Of a stretch of DNA of 64,000 nucleotides, positions 35,902-46,968 are shown piece after piece. The position numbers and the translations under genes were made by a program. The DNA lies in assembly GCA_963995505.1 (NCBI GenBank), contig OZ023189.1, forward strand, positions 15,895,495 through 15,959,494, in the 5' to 3' direction. Positions within the stretch are counted from its first letter, which is position 1; each line of letters starts with the position of its first letter. The stretch is from Hypericum androsaemum (taxonomy: Eukaryota > Streptophyta > Magnoliopsida > Malpighiales > Hypericaceae). The notes beneath the pieces were generated by a model. The model saw nothing but the letters and a program-made list of their open reading frames with translations, had not been told where the DNA came from and searched no databases.

Positions 35902-36177
35902 TGTTGGGATGGCGAGAAATAGGAAAGACTTATTTCCTATTCCTATTCTGACTAGGTTTTGGACTCCTAATCTGACCTAGATAGGTTACTTGTACACCAA
36001 GGGTTTGTCTCTATATAAAGGCATATTATCCTAAGGTTTTGTATGGCTTTGTGGCTCGGAAAGTCATCAATAAAAGTTCTCCTTTCTCTTCGTGGACGTA
36101 GGCATTAAGCCGAACCACGTTATCTCTTGCGTCCATGTTCTTTGTACGTTTGTTCCCTATTTGCTGAATTCATAACA
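35902..36177 (+). repeat. 3' LTR of the plus half (complete)
   Basis: 276 bp, starting TGTTGGGATGGCGAGAA right after the polypurine tract and ending GCTGAATTCATAACA. CTCTATATAAAGGC serves as the TATA sequence. It is followed by the 5-bp target duplication CAAGG. Confidence 0.85.
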
Positions 36178-36182
36178 CAAGG

Positions 36183-36240
36183 AATGAGAAGGCTCTCGTG
36201 GATGGTCTCCTCCGGAAGTGGCTTGCCATTCCCCAAGGTG
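36183..36240 (-). pseudogene. Dioxygenase exon 3 remnant
   Basis: On the - strand it reads approximately LGNGKPLPEETIHESLL, matching the GDGKPLPEEIV segment of exon 3 in the intact copies, with no usable context on either side. The identical remnant is at 56030-56087 on the other arm. Confidence 0.5.
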
Positions 36241-36285
36241 GCTCTATTCTACTACCATAAAATTACTCGACCGCCTGGAGGTAAT

Positions 36286-36332
36286 CATGAGTGTGTGCTT
36301 TTGGCGGATATCGTCAAAAGCACACACTCATG
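36286..36332. repeat. 18-bp perfect hairpin in the 3' flank of copy D
   Basis: CATGAGTGTGTGCTTTTG (36286-36303) is mirrored at 36315-36332 around an 11-base loop. An identical hairpin is at 55938-55984, downstream of copy D'. It lies 209 bases past the stop codon. Confidence 0.85.
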
Positions 36333-36540
36333 CGTGCTGCAATTGATCGAGATCGGATAGTGATGTATACTTAAGGGCGTAAACAGAGTTTCACAGTTCC
36401 TTTACTGATGAAAACAGAGCATACAATATCATATATGAAGCTAATTTGCGATGGATCTTCAGTTCCTTGCCATTTTTATTCTCTCTGACACAACTTAGTA
36501 TTACAATGCAACTACTCCAAGCCAAGCAAACATGGCGACC

Positions 36541-37892
36541 TTACTTGCAGAGTGAAGCAAGAACTCGACGAGGCGGGCTGCAGGGCCTCCGGCCGTGGAG
36601 AACAGCCGAGTTGTCAATCAACAAGATGTCGCCCTCCTGCCAAGGAATAGCAACGCTTTCCTCCTCAAGAATGGCCATACAATCGGAGACGACTTCAGGT
36701 GGCAGGGGCTCTCCATCTCCAAAGGTTATGGACAGACCTTGTTCATTCTGGGGATCGTCTTCCAACATTGTGTGCACCACGCTGATGCTATTGAACCAAA
36801 CGCTTCGGTCTCTCGACGCGTCGTAGCAGATGCCCGGAGATGGCCCCCTCTTTGCTTTCACCCCGTTCTCCACCCACTCCAGCTTCAGTCCAATCTTGGA
36901 AGCCCTGAAAACTACAACATGTCATAATTTTGGCCTGAAATCATCCGGTATCCCAACACCTTATAAATTCATCCCGGAGTACCTTTCCTCTGCAACTCTC
37001 ATGTCATTCGTGGCGAACAGAGACTTCCATCCGCGGCCAATCGGGTTGGACGGGTCATCCTCGTCACCAATCACCAGACTGTTGTTTAGACCACGCTCCT
37101 CGAGCTGTTTGACAAACTCTGGGTGCTTCTTCTTCACCCTGTCGTACACCGTTCCGCCTGCAACTATGGGAGTCTCTCCCCCATCAACTGGCGCCACTTC
37201 GCAAAAGAACATCAACTTGGATGGAAAGTCCGGGTAATTCTGCTCGTAAAAACACCAGAAAACATATATACAATTGTATCGTTGTTAGAAAACAAACCTT
37301 AAATTACAAAAATTAGCTATTCTCAACAAACACACAAACGCCATCTTGGCCATGTAAAACATACATTCAGATGGAAAACACATGCCAATCATAATGAAGT
37401 CGTCGCCAAGTCAACAAACAGTCGTAAAATTATAAATAATAAGAGTCGTCAATTTAAATTAGTAGTCCAGTTGATCATAAATTTTTGGGATCAAAGAGAC
37501 AGACCGACCTGGGACATTTCATTATGGAACCCAATACTACGGTGAAGTGGCGACTCATTAGCAGTGTACACTCTGTCCACAACCTTCGTCCTTGACGCAA
37601 CCCCGCCTACGTAGGGGACGTCCTCGTACCCGAACGCGAGGACGACGTCGTTGAACTCCGAGGCAGTGCGAACCGGGAATCCCCTGAAGAGGATGGCTCC
37701 TGATTCGTTGAGTATAGCCTCCAGGTGTGGCTTTTCGGACTTTATGGAATCGATGAAGTGGGTTAGACAAGGTTGGACTTGACCACCACATGTTGCTGCT
37801 GTGTTTGGGGAGAGAACGAAGGGTAAAGGCACGGAGTTGATGTCCTTTTGGTTCAGAATTTGGATCTCCTTGAATTTGGATGATTTTTCCAT
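36541..37892 (-). CDS. Fe(II)/2OG dioxygenase, TauD/TfdA family (copy D, left arm)
   Basis: Exons 37892-37509, 37239-36983 and 36904-36541 give 334 aa. Intron 1 is 269 bp and intron 2 is 78 bp. Exon 2 could instead begin three bases earlier, adding a Gln. Ligands are H123 and E125 (GFHNEM) and H317 (LHGRRPC), with R327 for 2-oxoglutarate. The coding frame, both introns and the 3' flank match copy D' (54378-55729) base for base as far as I could compare (positions sum to 92270). It points away from the neighbouring composite retroelement, which inserted about 360 bp past its stop codon. The enzyme class and ligands are well supported; the substrate is unknown. Confidence 0.9.
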
Positions 37893-38608
37893 GATTGTGA
37901 GGTTGCGGTTGTGTTTGATCTCCCTGGTATTTTAATAATTATTGGTCTAGACGGAAAGCGGTAAGAAAGAAAACATCGAATTCTCTAGCATACCTTTTTT
38001 TTCCCTCATTGGTTTAGGTTCATTATAGCAGAACAACCCCCTGTGCCACCTTGCTGTCATCGGACTGGCTTTCATTTTCTGGTTGGACTTGTCTTGTGTC
38101 TGTATTTTCACTTCGATTTCTTGTTTTATGTCTGTAACTCATCTTTTAATATAGGCTCCGCGCCACTTTCTTCCTCAAAAAATTATAGCAGAACAAAGAT
38201 GATTAAAAATCCTTTACTTTTTTAAGTCAATCGCTCATTTTATTTTGGATAATTAATTTTGTCCATAGAAAACTAGCGTTATCCATAGAAAATCTCTTCA
38301 TGAACAAGTGGAGTTAAACCTTGTGTATCACGTGTGAATTGTGATGATTTCAGGCTCATGAAAGACATTTATTCAAACTATATAAATGTCATTGAGACGT
38401 GAATCTGGTAACACGGTGGCGTGGAAATTTGAGTAAAAGATAATATAAAGTTATTTAAGCTTACGGTGACTCTTCAGATTCGGGTTATTAGAGTAATTTA
38501 AGCTTTTTATTATTGTAGAAAACTCGAATTACTACTTTTTAATTTTTAAAAAGTTTTTTAATTAATAAAAAATCAGTTGGAATAAGAATATGGATTTTGA
38601 TTTAAGTT
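37893..38608. other. 5' flank of copy D
   Basis: Homologous to 53830-54377 in inverted orientation but with many substitutions and small indels, in contrast to the identical gene body. No additional gene. Confidence 0.5.
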
Positions 38609-40526
38609 TGTTGGGGGAAAAGAGAACAAGAACCTAAGACAGATTTGGAGTGGTCGTCCAAGGTCGGTCTAACTTATACTAAGGTTAGGCTAAACTAGGC
38701 TACGAGCTACGGAAAGGAAAAGCAACAAGATAGTAAAGAGTAGTTGCGCTATGTTGTTGGTGATATCTCTCTCCGTCGCCCGAATCCCCTTTATATAGCT
38801 CGTCTTGACCTAGCTTCACCCTTTCCGAGCAAGAAATCTCGTCCTGAATGAATATCTTATTTCCAAATCAAACCGGCTTAGAATAGGAAAATCCAAGCCG
38901 TCTTCCCGTACTTCGGCTCCAAGTCTCAATCTCGAGAAGTCTGCCTCACGTTATTTGTTCCTAATATAACAAGATCCTCTCGGCTCAGTACAAGCCATTT
39001 TTCTTATATGAGTAGATCTCGTCCTCGAATAGGAAGCAAATATTGAGAATCCCGGCTCAACTTAGGAAAATATAAATCGACTTGACTTTCTCGCATCCCC
39101 CATGCAAAATCTCGTCTCCAGTCCGTCATCACCCAAGATGGACATCTCGCCAGGCCCAAAGTGAATCCCAAAACGGGCTCAAGCTAACAGCCTCATCAAC
39201 CAAAGTGGACCTACTCCCCAAATCGCCTTCCCACCTACAAAGGTCAAATGAGCTTCCCGCTCGGGTACAAGTTGGCTTCTCATCTTCGGCATCTCGCTCG
39301 GCCTCCCGTCTTAGGCTTCCGGCCTTAGGCTTCTCACTCGGCCTCTCGCCTACATGAGCGAGAGGGGCTTCTCGCTCGTGATTCTCGCTCGGCCTCTCGC
39401 CTACATGGGCGAGAGGGGCTTCTTGCCCGGGCTTCTCGCTCGAGGGCGAAGGCATCTAACCCGGACATCTTACTTTGAGGGGAAAGACGCCCAACCCGGA
39501 CATCCCACTTCAAGGGCAAAGACATTCAACCAGACATCTCACTTCGAAGGCGAAGACGTCCAACCCAGACATATCACTTCGCGAACCGAGGCACACTTCC
39601 GGACACCCAAAAGTGGGACAAGGTGCCCGCCCGGACACCCGGACATAAGATAAGCCGGACACCCGGACACCCAAACGTAGGACAAGGCGTTCACTTGGAT
39701 ACCCAGATGTAGGATAAGCCGGACATCCGGACACCCGGACGTAGGATAAGGCACTCACCCGGACGTATGATAAGTCGGACACCCGGACGTGGGACAAGGT
39801 GCTCACTCGAATACCCGGACGTAGGATAAGCCGGACACCCAGAAGTAGGACAAGGCGCTCACTCAGATACCCGGACGTGGGATAAGCCAAAAATCTGAAG
39901 CATAGGGCGCCAACTCCTCCGAAGCATGGAGCGCCCACTCATCCAAGCACGGGGCGCCCACCCGGATATCCATTTCAAGGTCTAAGGCGCCCACCTTCGC
40001 ACCCAGAGCAAACATCTGCCTTAATCTATATTTTTGACTACCTCTCACTCCGAATCGAAAAATGTTATAAACTAAAAAGATGTAGATACACATCTTAGTT
40101 TTCATAGAAACTTGAATCATCTCAATCGGAGGTCTGAAATAGATTATGTGGATTTTCTACCAAAATGTAATAGTCCTTAACGAGGCAACCAACACCGAAA
40201 CTTAAAGCCTCGTTTTGACCCTATTCCATGCATATTTAGGCAAGACTCTTCAAACATAAGTTGGAGATATACTTCTTGGCTTTCTATGAAAATAAGAATC
40301 ACTCTATTATGAGGTCTGGGTAGAGTGTTACGGCCAATTTCCCGAGGATGGACGTGGCTGCCTTAGTACCCACCATGTACTTGTGAAAACGCCAAAGCTC
40401 TCTTCCTTAACTTCGTGCTAGGCACCGACTTTGTGAACATGGACCTCAAGCCAATGCTCATCTCTAAAGATGCAGACCTCGTGTCAAACCTCGCTTCCAC
40501 GAACGCAAAATATTTGACCTCCAACA
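38609..40526. mobile_element. Large solo LTR (putative), 1.9 kb
   Basis: The other arm (complement of about 53780) lacks this block, which defines an insertion running from TGTTGGGGGAAAAGAG to GACCTCCAACA. It thus starts TG and ends CA with the inverted ends TGTTGG/CCAACA. Flanks AAGTT and AAATT could be an eroded 5-bp duplication. It contains a CTTTATATAGC TATA-like site at about 38790 and a GC-rich tandem block. No gag or pol is present. The orientation is not certain. Confidence 0.65.
39580..39965. repeat. GGACACCCGGACGTAGGATAAG tandem repeats
   Basis: About 12 imperfect units of 20-35 bp with the core CACCCGGACGTAGGATAAGC inside the putative LTR. Preceding it (39290-39560), GGGCTTCTCGCTCG and CATCTCACTTCGAAGGCGAAG repeats form a second array. 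Frames through it are artefacts. Confidence 0.75.
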
Positions 40527-41183
40527 AAATTGAAAGTTAAATTATTTATTCTTGATTTAAAGTTGAAAAAAATAAAATAATAAACACAACTTTTCCATGT
40601 TTGGATTTCCTTTTTGATTAGTTCGTTGAACCATTGGTCGCCATTTTCAAATACTTTAAACGGTAAATATGAATTTCACGGCTATAGGCGAAAGGTTTCC
40701 ACAGTTTAAAAATTAAATAATTAATAACTATTGAATATTTTAATATGTCGTGACACATTATATTCATTATATATTACACTTTTTTGATATTATTGTCTTA
40801 TTTTGATATTATATTATGATAAAAATCCACTTTAATCTTTTGTGATTTTTATCCGGGCTGGTTTAGTTTAGTGAGTAGGAGGTTGTTGGTTTCCAACGAA
40901 GCAAAAAAAGTCGTTTGTTTGTTACAATTTCTGCAATTTTGATGTCCCAGCCATGGATATGGTCAGAAGCATTCTAATGCTTGCTGCAATTTGATCGAGA
41001 TCGGAGATTGATGAAAATAGAACATACGATTTCATATATGAAGCTATTTTGCACTGAGATCTTCTTCAGTTCCTCGCCATTTTATTCTCTCTGTGGCACA
41101 CAACTTATATTACAATGTAAACTACCGAAATCCATTTCGAATGTGCAAGTATCCAATTCCAAGCAAAACATGGCGGGGGAATT
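40527..41183. other. Spacer between copies D and E with E 3' UTR
   Basis: 40540-40860 corresponds to 53400-53770 inverted. 40920-41180 corresponds to the flank and 3' UTR of copy G (46877-46968 and 52299-52500). No other gene. Confidence 0.55.
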
Positions 41184-42336
41184 CTACTTGCAGAGCGAAG
41201 CAAGAACACGACGAGGCGGGCAGCAGGGCCTCCGGCCATGGAGAACAGCCGAGTTGTCAACCAACAAGATGTCGCCCTCTTGCCAAGGAAGAGCAACGCT
41301 TTCCTCGTCGAGGATGGCCATACAATCGGAGACCACTTGAGATGGAAGGGGCTCTCCATCTCCAAAGGTTATGGACAGACCTTGTTCATTCTGGGGATCG
41401 TCTTCCAATATCGTGTGCACAACGCTGATGCTGTTGAACCAGACCTTTCCGTCTCTTGATTTGTCGTGGCGGATGCCCGGAGATGGCCCCCTCTTTGCTT
41501 TCACGCCCTTCTCCATCCACTCCAGCTTCAGTCCAATCTTGGAAGCCCTGCAAACTACAACATGTCATGATTTTGGCCCGAATATTACCCGGTATCCGAA
41601 CACCTAATAAATTCATCCCGGAGTACCTTTCCTCTGCAACTCTCTTGTCATTCGTAGCGAACTGAGACTTCCATCCGCGGCCGATCGGGTTGGACGGATC
41701 ATCCTCGTCACCTATCACCACCGCGTAGATCAGACCACGCTCCTCGAGCTGTTGAACAAAATCCGGGTGCTTCTTCTTCACCCTGTCGTACGCGGTTCCG
41801 CCTGCAACTATGGGAGTTTCTCCCCCATCTACTGGCGCCACTTCGCAAAAGAACATCAACTTGGACGGGAAATCTGGGTAGTACTGCTTGTAAAAAATAT
41901 ATAGAATTAGTCGAGTCGGTGAGAACCCAAACATGGGATCAAATAGAAAGACACAGACCTGGGACATTTCGTTATGGAACCCGAGTTTGCGGTGAAGCGG
42001 GGACTCGTTAGCGGTGTACACTCTGTCCACAACCTGAGTCCTTAACGCTGCCCCGCCTACGTAGGGGAACTCGTCGTACCCGAACGCGAGGACGACGTCG
42101 TTGAACTCCGAGGCAGTGCGAACAGGGAAGCCCCTGAAGAGAATGGCACCGGACTTGCCAAGTATAGCCTCCAGGTACGGTTTCTCCGCCTTAATGGCAT
42201 CGGTGAAGTTGGTCAACGAAGGTTGACTTGTCGCCGTACTTTTTGGGGTGAGAACATAGGGCAAACGCACGGATTCATCGACGTGTTTTTGGTTCGGAAT
42301 TTGGATCTCCTTGAAACTGGACGATCCTAACTCCAT
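41184..42336 (-). CDS. Fe(II)/2OG dioxygenase, TauD/TfdA family (copy E, left arm)
   Basis: Exons 42336-41959, 41883-41627 and 41547-41184 give 332 aa. Introns are 75 and 79 bp, the shortest in the cluster. Ligands are H121 and E123 (LGFHNEM) and H315, with R325. The N-terminus (MELGSSSFKEIQIPNQKH) lacks the CGGQVQP stretch of copies B and D. The palindrome partner is the broken copy G at 46608-52500, which shares RKLGFHNE. An unspliced frame reading through intron 1 exists but contains no extra domain. Predicted functional. Confidence 0.9.
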
Positions 42337-44276
42337 TGTTGTGTTTGGTTCCTCTGTGTTCGTTTCTTGGACGCCTTTTATTTTTATAACCCGGGGAATT
42401 GACTTCCTTGTTGTGAAAAGGACCGGGTGTATTTTTTATATATAGGATAATATAAATTCAATTGAAATAGAACAAAGTTTTTTCTATAAGTTTTTTCTAA
42501 TATATTCTAAAGACTATGGACTTTTTGTTAAACTAAAAGGTTGAATAATATATATGTATGGAATAATGACTAAATAATTTGGACAGTTGGAGTGTTCAAT
42601 AAGTTTAAAGTACTAAAATTCAGAATTCGAAACATTATTGAAGGAAATCAGATCCATGTTGCCAAATGACACACGTAGATGGAATTGATTAATTTCTAGT
42701 CGATGGAATTGATCCATGTACTTCGAAATTTTGGTTTGGTCCGCCGGCTTGTTCCTCTTCATTGCCTTGTTTACCAAAGATACTGCCATCTTCCTCATGT
42801 TTTGTTATTTCTTTTTGTTTGGAGAGATGATCCTATCGTTTTGTTTGCGTGCATAGATCTACGCATTTACTGTGAAGAGAAACTTTAAAATAGATTTTTA
42901 GTGGAAGAAAAGAGACAGAGAAATTTGGGGAAGAAGATGGTATTTTCTTCCATTTTTATTAATTTTTCCTTCTCTCGAAAAGTGTCCCCTGTACATCTTT
43001 TTTTATCTACACAATGATACTAAAAGACAAAGACTAAAAAGAAGAGAAAGATTGGGGTTAATTTGTGTGGACCCCAATGTCTTCTATTTTGATCTTATCT
43101 ATAGTGAAAGCTGAGCCGTCAAGATTTCATTTTCACTGTGTCACTTGCACACCCATTTGCTCCTCACGTGCATCTATTTGCTCCTTTTGATCGTCTGCCC
43201 TCATCAATGATAAGCAACGGAAGTTGTCGTTCGTAGGTGGATGCTCCTACTACAGGATTCTCAATTTCAACTTCAATTTTATCAGAATTTCCATTTACAT
43301 AATGCGTTAATTAATAGGTTTAGGGTAACTAGAAGAAAGTGACATTTTATTTTGATACGTAGGGGAAAGTGACAAAAAGAGAAAACTTGGCTTGATTTCC
43401 AATGGGATAATGTAAAGTTTTATTATAATCACAATATAAATATAAGTCAATATATTTAACTTACGCTATATCCATCACAAATTGATAATTTTTTTTATTG
43501 ATACATACCTTGCCAGTGAAATTACTTGTTAAATAATGGAGAGGATACACCGGATATGGTTTTGGTTACCGGTACATGACTAAGCAATTAACGGATCTTA
43601 CGTTTAACGTTTATCCTGCCTGATTATTTTATTCTTTTTACCTAACGCGAAGATTTCATAAAGATTTCATCTAACTTTTTGGTTTATATCAGTAATATTT
43701 TTAAAATATGACAAAATTATCTCAATAACTATTTAGTACCGACGCATTTTTAAAATTTCAAATTGATCTAAATCTCCGTGGGTAAGGTTTCCACTAAATT
43801 GAACCAGCGAGCATCCCTCTGCTATCTTCATTGTTCAATAAATAAAAGTTGATGGGTACCATTTTTGCAGCACCATTCTTTTTACCCTTTTAATTTCGCG
43901 GGCAAACAGCGATTTGCTGGCTTTTTTTTGATAAACAAAAGTGTATTACTTCTCAATTACCCTAATATTACTTACAACCATATAATTACATCTTAATGGG
44001 TCATAGATGCGGGCCTACGGGGCCATAGATGCTTAATGGATCAGTCCAACAAGCAATTACCTACATTTCCAAAGGACTAACAGGCCCAAGATAAAGTCTT
44101 TGTAGATGCCGGTCAACGGACCAATCCGATCTAGTAAATTACAAAGATTTACGAATATAAAAGATATTATTAGAATAATCACTTCCTAAATAAAATAGGA
44201 CAATACTCGATCGATTTGATAAACAGAAATTTCACAAAAGAAAACCGAAATGCAATAATCAGAATAGATACGCACA
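42337..44276. other. Intergenic sequence at the palindrome spacer
   Basis: AT-rich, no gene. Positions 43890-44100 contain GGGCAAACAGCGATTTGCTGG and TTAATGGATCAGTCCAACAAGC, a diverged relative of the flanks at 32395 and 57640. The same ancestral flank therefore accompanies several dioxygenase copies. Confidence 0.45.
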
Positions 44277-44788
44277 CTACTTACAAAAGGCAGCAAGCAC
44301 ACGGCGAGGCGGCTTACATGCCTTCCTTCCATGAAGAATGGCCAAATTGTCGACTAACAAAACGTCACCTTTTCTCCACGAAAATGCCATACTTTCCTCT
44401 TCAAGAATCCTTTTCAAGGAATGGACGATATCTCTAGGGAGTGGTTCCTCATCTCCAAATGTGATACTTGTTCTCTTAACCGTTTCAGCAAATCCGTACA
44501 ACACTGTGATGCTGTTGAACCAGATCGGTCGGTTTCTTGACTTGTCCAGCCTAATTGCTGTCATCGGATTCTGAATTATCCGAACCCCATTTTCCAGCCA
44601 TTCCATCTTTAGTCCAGCGTTGGCAGCCCTATCAAGATCAAACATTACAAATATCCGTAGTCATGTAAGGACAACAACATGCACATAATTAATCTATTCT
44701 AATATTATATAGAAGACGACGGGCAAATGAATTTTGAACATTTATAAATGAGACTACCACACTCGCAACTAATGAGTGGTTCAAACCT

Positions 44789-46065
44789 TTTTTTTTTGAA
44801 AAATAAAATTGTATTACTCCTCAAAAAATTTCAAAGGTAGTTACACCAAAATTATTACAACACGAAGGAAACTAAATGAATATCTATCAAAGTAGTACCT
44901 ACTTGATAAATACTATCTAATTACCTTGATCAAAAGAAAAACCAAACCAAAGAAGTCTCCAAAACCACAAGCTTGGAGGAAATAAACACCAAAGCAAGCA
45001 ACCAAATGGAATGTCTCCATGGAGACCACCGAAACTGTCAAAATAATTAAGGAGGATCATAGACCTTTTTTTTTCTTCGCAAGCAGCAACACTACGGAGA
45101 TCTCAAAGAATATCTGGAGCTTCAGTGTCCCAAATTAATCCGACTTTCTTGGATGCGATCCAAGTATCCTTTGCCAAAATTCTGTTATCTTTCACGCGCA
45201 AGAATGGATCCTCTGGTCTGACGCCTCCATAGTGCACAATCAGCCGCTTCTTACTTTCATGGAAGCGTACAGGGAGTTGTAATTTTTGGGGTTCCCTTGT
45301 GTGGTTGGGGTCTTCCCTGTGGGTTGTGTATTTTTTTCTTTCTGTAATTAATGTTCCTTTCCCTTTTTAATAAAATTTTTACCTACCAAAAAAAAGGTAT
45401 CCTTTGCCAATTCTGATTGTCGGAGATCCAATTTTGCTTGCTCCTAAATTCCAGCCTGTATAGAAGCAAGGCTAATGTCATCCGGTGGTTTGGGTGCCAC
45501 TTTAATCGTGATTCACTTCGGCAGAATCTTAACGAGAGCAGCCGCCTTGCTCGTCAGCCTCCTCGTTCTTGAGCTTGCCCTGATTAGGGTCATACTCCCC
45601 TTATCTTTTTTGGTTGTTGGTTGTGGCACCTTCATGGTATTCTCCTTTTCCACTTTCTTGAGAAAAACGTCCACAAATTGTTGGGTAAGCCTGTTCGCCC
45701 AAATCTCATCTTCCAACGTCGTAGAGACCTCCAGATCAATATCTGAGTTGCAATCTAGTTGTACATCAGCAAAACTAGCCTGTTGTGCGCCATCCACCTC
45801 GACTATTGGCTCCTCCGAGTTGCAATCCTTAGCTTCAACCCTAGCCACAGTATCAGCCTCTGCAACCTCCAAAATGCAGGTGAAAAGAGAATCAACTGAA
45901 CTAGCCTGCTGGCAGCCCTCCTCACAATTAGCAGAAACCTCTTTGGCCACCTCCAGCTCACTCCTTGCCACAACTTCAACCTTAAAAACTCCTTGAATAG
46001 GCTGCTCAGTAGCAGCTTATCCAAGCCAACCGATTTGCAAAGGGACAGACAAACCATCGTCTGCA
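44789..46065 (-). mobile_element. LINE insertion in intron 2 of copy F
   Basis: Flanked by a perfect 15-bp direct repeat GAGTGGTTCAAACCT at 44774-44788 and 46066-46080. The poly-T run at the left end is the poly-A tail of a minus-strand element. The interior has a 152-codon minus-strand frame (45971-45513) rich in Ala/Glu/Val with no recognised domain, possibly an ORF1-region remnant. The 5' end is truncated, as is usual for LINEs. A second retro-insert is nested at 45178-45396. Confidence 0.85.
45178..45396 (+). mobile_element. Nested short LINE 3' end
   Basis: Ends TTTAATAAAATTTTTACC followed by an A-rich tail. It is flanked by the 14-bp direct repeat GTATCCTTTGCCAA at 45164-45177 and 45397-45410. 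At 219 bp it is a severely 5'-truncated plus-strand LINE inserted into the minus-strand LINE. Confidence 0.85.
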
Positions 46066-46455
46066 GAGTGGTTCAAACCTTTCTTCGGCAACTTTCCTAT
46101 CGTTGGTGAAAAATTGGGACTTCCATCCGCGGCCAGCTGGGTAAGAAGGATCATCCTCTTCCATGAGTATTTTACTGTAAGAAAGGCCAACCTCCTCTAA
46201 CTTGTCGATAAAATCAGGATACATTTCTTTCATCCTTTTGTACACTAAGTGGCTCAACACAACAGGAGTTTCTCCCCCAGCAGCCGGTTCTACTTCGCAA
46301 AAGAAAAGCAACTTGGAGGGGAATTCAGAAAACTGAATAAAAGACAAAAAAAGTATAAGTCGTTACAGTTTAACGATAATCGCGAGTTCGAGTCATTAGA
46401 ATAGTAACTACCGTACTTACGTAAGACACTCATCTCATGGTGGAAACCCACGTTG

Positions 46456-46605
46456 CAAGAAGCAGCATGCCAAACATCAGAATCCGAAGAGCTAAGCTCC
46501 TTGGATCTGTTATTCAGAATAGGAGCATACGTGTCGTAGTCCACCACCCAGTCGAGCACAACTGGAACGTACCCGTTCAACGCTACTTCGGTGACGTTCT
46601 GGAGC
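46456..46605 (-). pseudogene. Foreign coding-like fragment fused to copy F exon 1 (possibly WAK-like)
   Basis: On the - strand an open stretch reads NVTEVALNGYVPVVLDWVV and continues about 25 residues (DYDTYAPILNNRSKELSSSD region) into the GFHHEM motif of copy F. The VPVVLDW phrase resembles the extracellular region of wall-associated kinase-like proteins. That is a guess from one short motif. The segment fills the gap between the inverted copies F and G, at the palindrome centre. Confidence 0.35.
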
Positions 46606-46607
46606 CT

Positions 46608-46968
46608 ATCCTCGCGTTCGGGTACGACAAGTTCCCCTACGTAGGCGGGGATGCGTTAAGGACTCAGGTTGTGGACAGAGTGTACACTGCTAACGAGACA
46701 CCGCTTCACCGCAAACTCGGGTTCCATAACGAAATATCCCAGGTCTGTGTCTTTCTAATTGATCCCATTCGGGTTCTTACTGACTCGACTAATTTAAATT
46801 CTATATATGATTTCTGGTCTTTTCACAAGCAGTACTACCCAGATTTTCTGCCCAAGTTGATGTTCTTTTGCGAAAAGGAATTCCCCCGGAAGGTCGCCGT
46901 GTTTGCTTGAAATTGGATACTTGCACATTCAAAATGGATATTGGGCACGAAAGTTGGCAGTTACATTG
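46608..46968 (+). pseudogene. TauD/TfdA dioxygenase pseudogene (copy G, right arm), 5' part
   Basis: Exon 1 survives only from LAFGYDKFPYVGGDALR to HNEISQ (46608-46742). Intron 1 (46743-46832) is followed by 44 bases of exon 2 (to FFCE, about 46876). The sequence then jumps directly to the 3' UTR just past the stop codon (GAATTCCCCCG, as in copy E). The rest of exon 2, intron 2 and exon 3 are therefore deleted, with GAA at the joint. The 3' UTR is in turn split by the copia element. It is the mirror of copy E (41184-42336). Confidence 0.88.

Larger units (their letters stand above)
32679..36177. mobile_element. Composite inverted copia-derived element
   Basis: The structure is 3'LTR(-), internal(-), 5'LTR(-), a junction at 34571, then partial internal(+), 3'LTR(+). 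The - half has a PBS-like TTGGTATCAAGAGC at about 34306-34320 and a polypurine tract (AAGGTGGAGAT) before its 3' LTR. The + half has the same polypurine tract just before 35902. The whole unit is flanked by CAAGG at 32674-32678 and 36178-36182. The empty site is preserved in the other palindrome arm (complement of 56088-56095). The left-end LTR has lost its terminal ~30 bp. The two internal arms (about 1.3 kb) are near-perfect reverse complements, so a transcript would fold into long double-stranded RNA. Confidence 0.85.
44277..46455 (-). pseudogene. TauD/TfdA dioxygenase pseudogene (copy F, second clade)
   Basis: Exon 3 (44628-44277) is open and keeps the distal His (LAILHGRKAC) and the PPRR arginines. 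Exon 2 (46332-46079) is open (GRGWKSQFFTNDRKVAEER) and one codon shorter than in other copies. Of exon 1 only CNVGFHHEMS remains (46455-46421, with donor GTAAGT). Upstream of that, unrelated sequence is joined (46456-46605). Intron 2 has grown to 1450 bp through a LINE insertion that duplicated 15 bases across the splice donor. Without the N-terminal 110 residues it should not give an active enzyme, though two thirds of the fold is uninterrupted. Confidence 0.85.

Noticed and set aside
36127..37237. Open frames antisense to the dioxygenase exons (126-135 codons; also 55033-55824)
   Set aside because: They are shadows of the conserved coding exons on the other strand, with no family match of their own.
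39082..39938. Several overlapping frames of about 100-140 codons on both strands
   Set aside because: They follow GC-rich tandem repeats within the putative LTR and have no recognisable domain.
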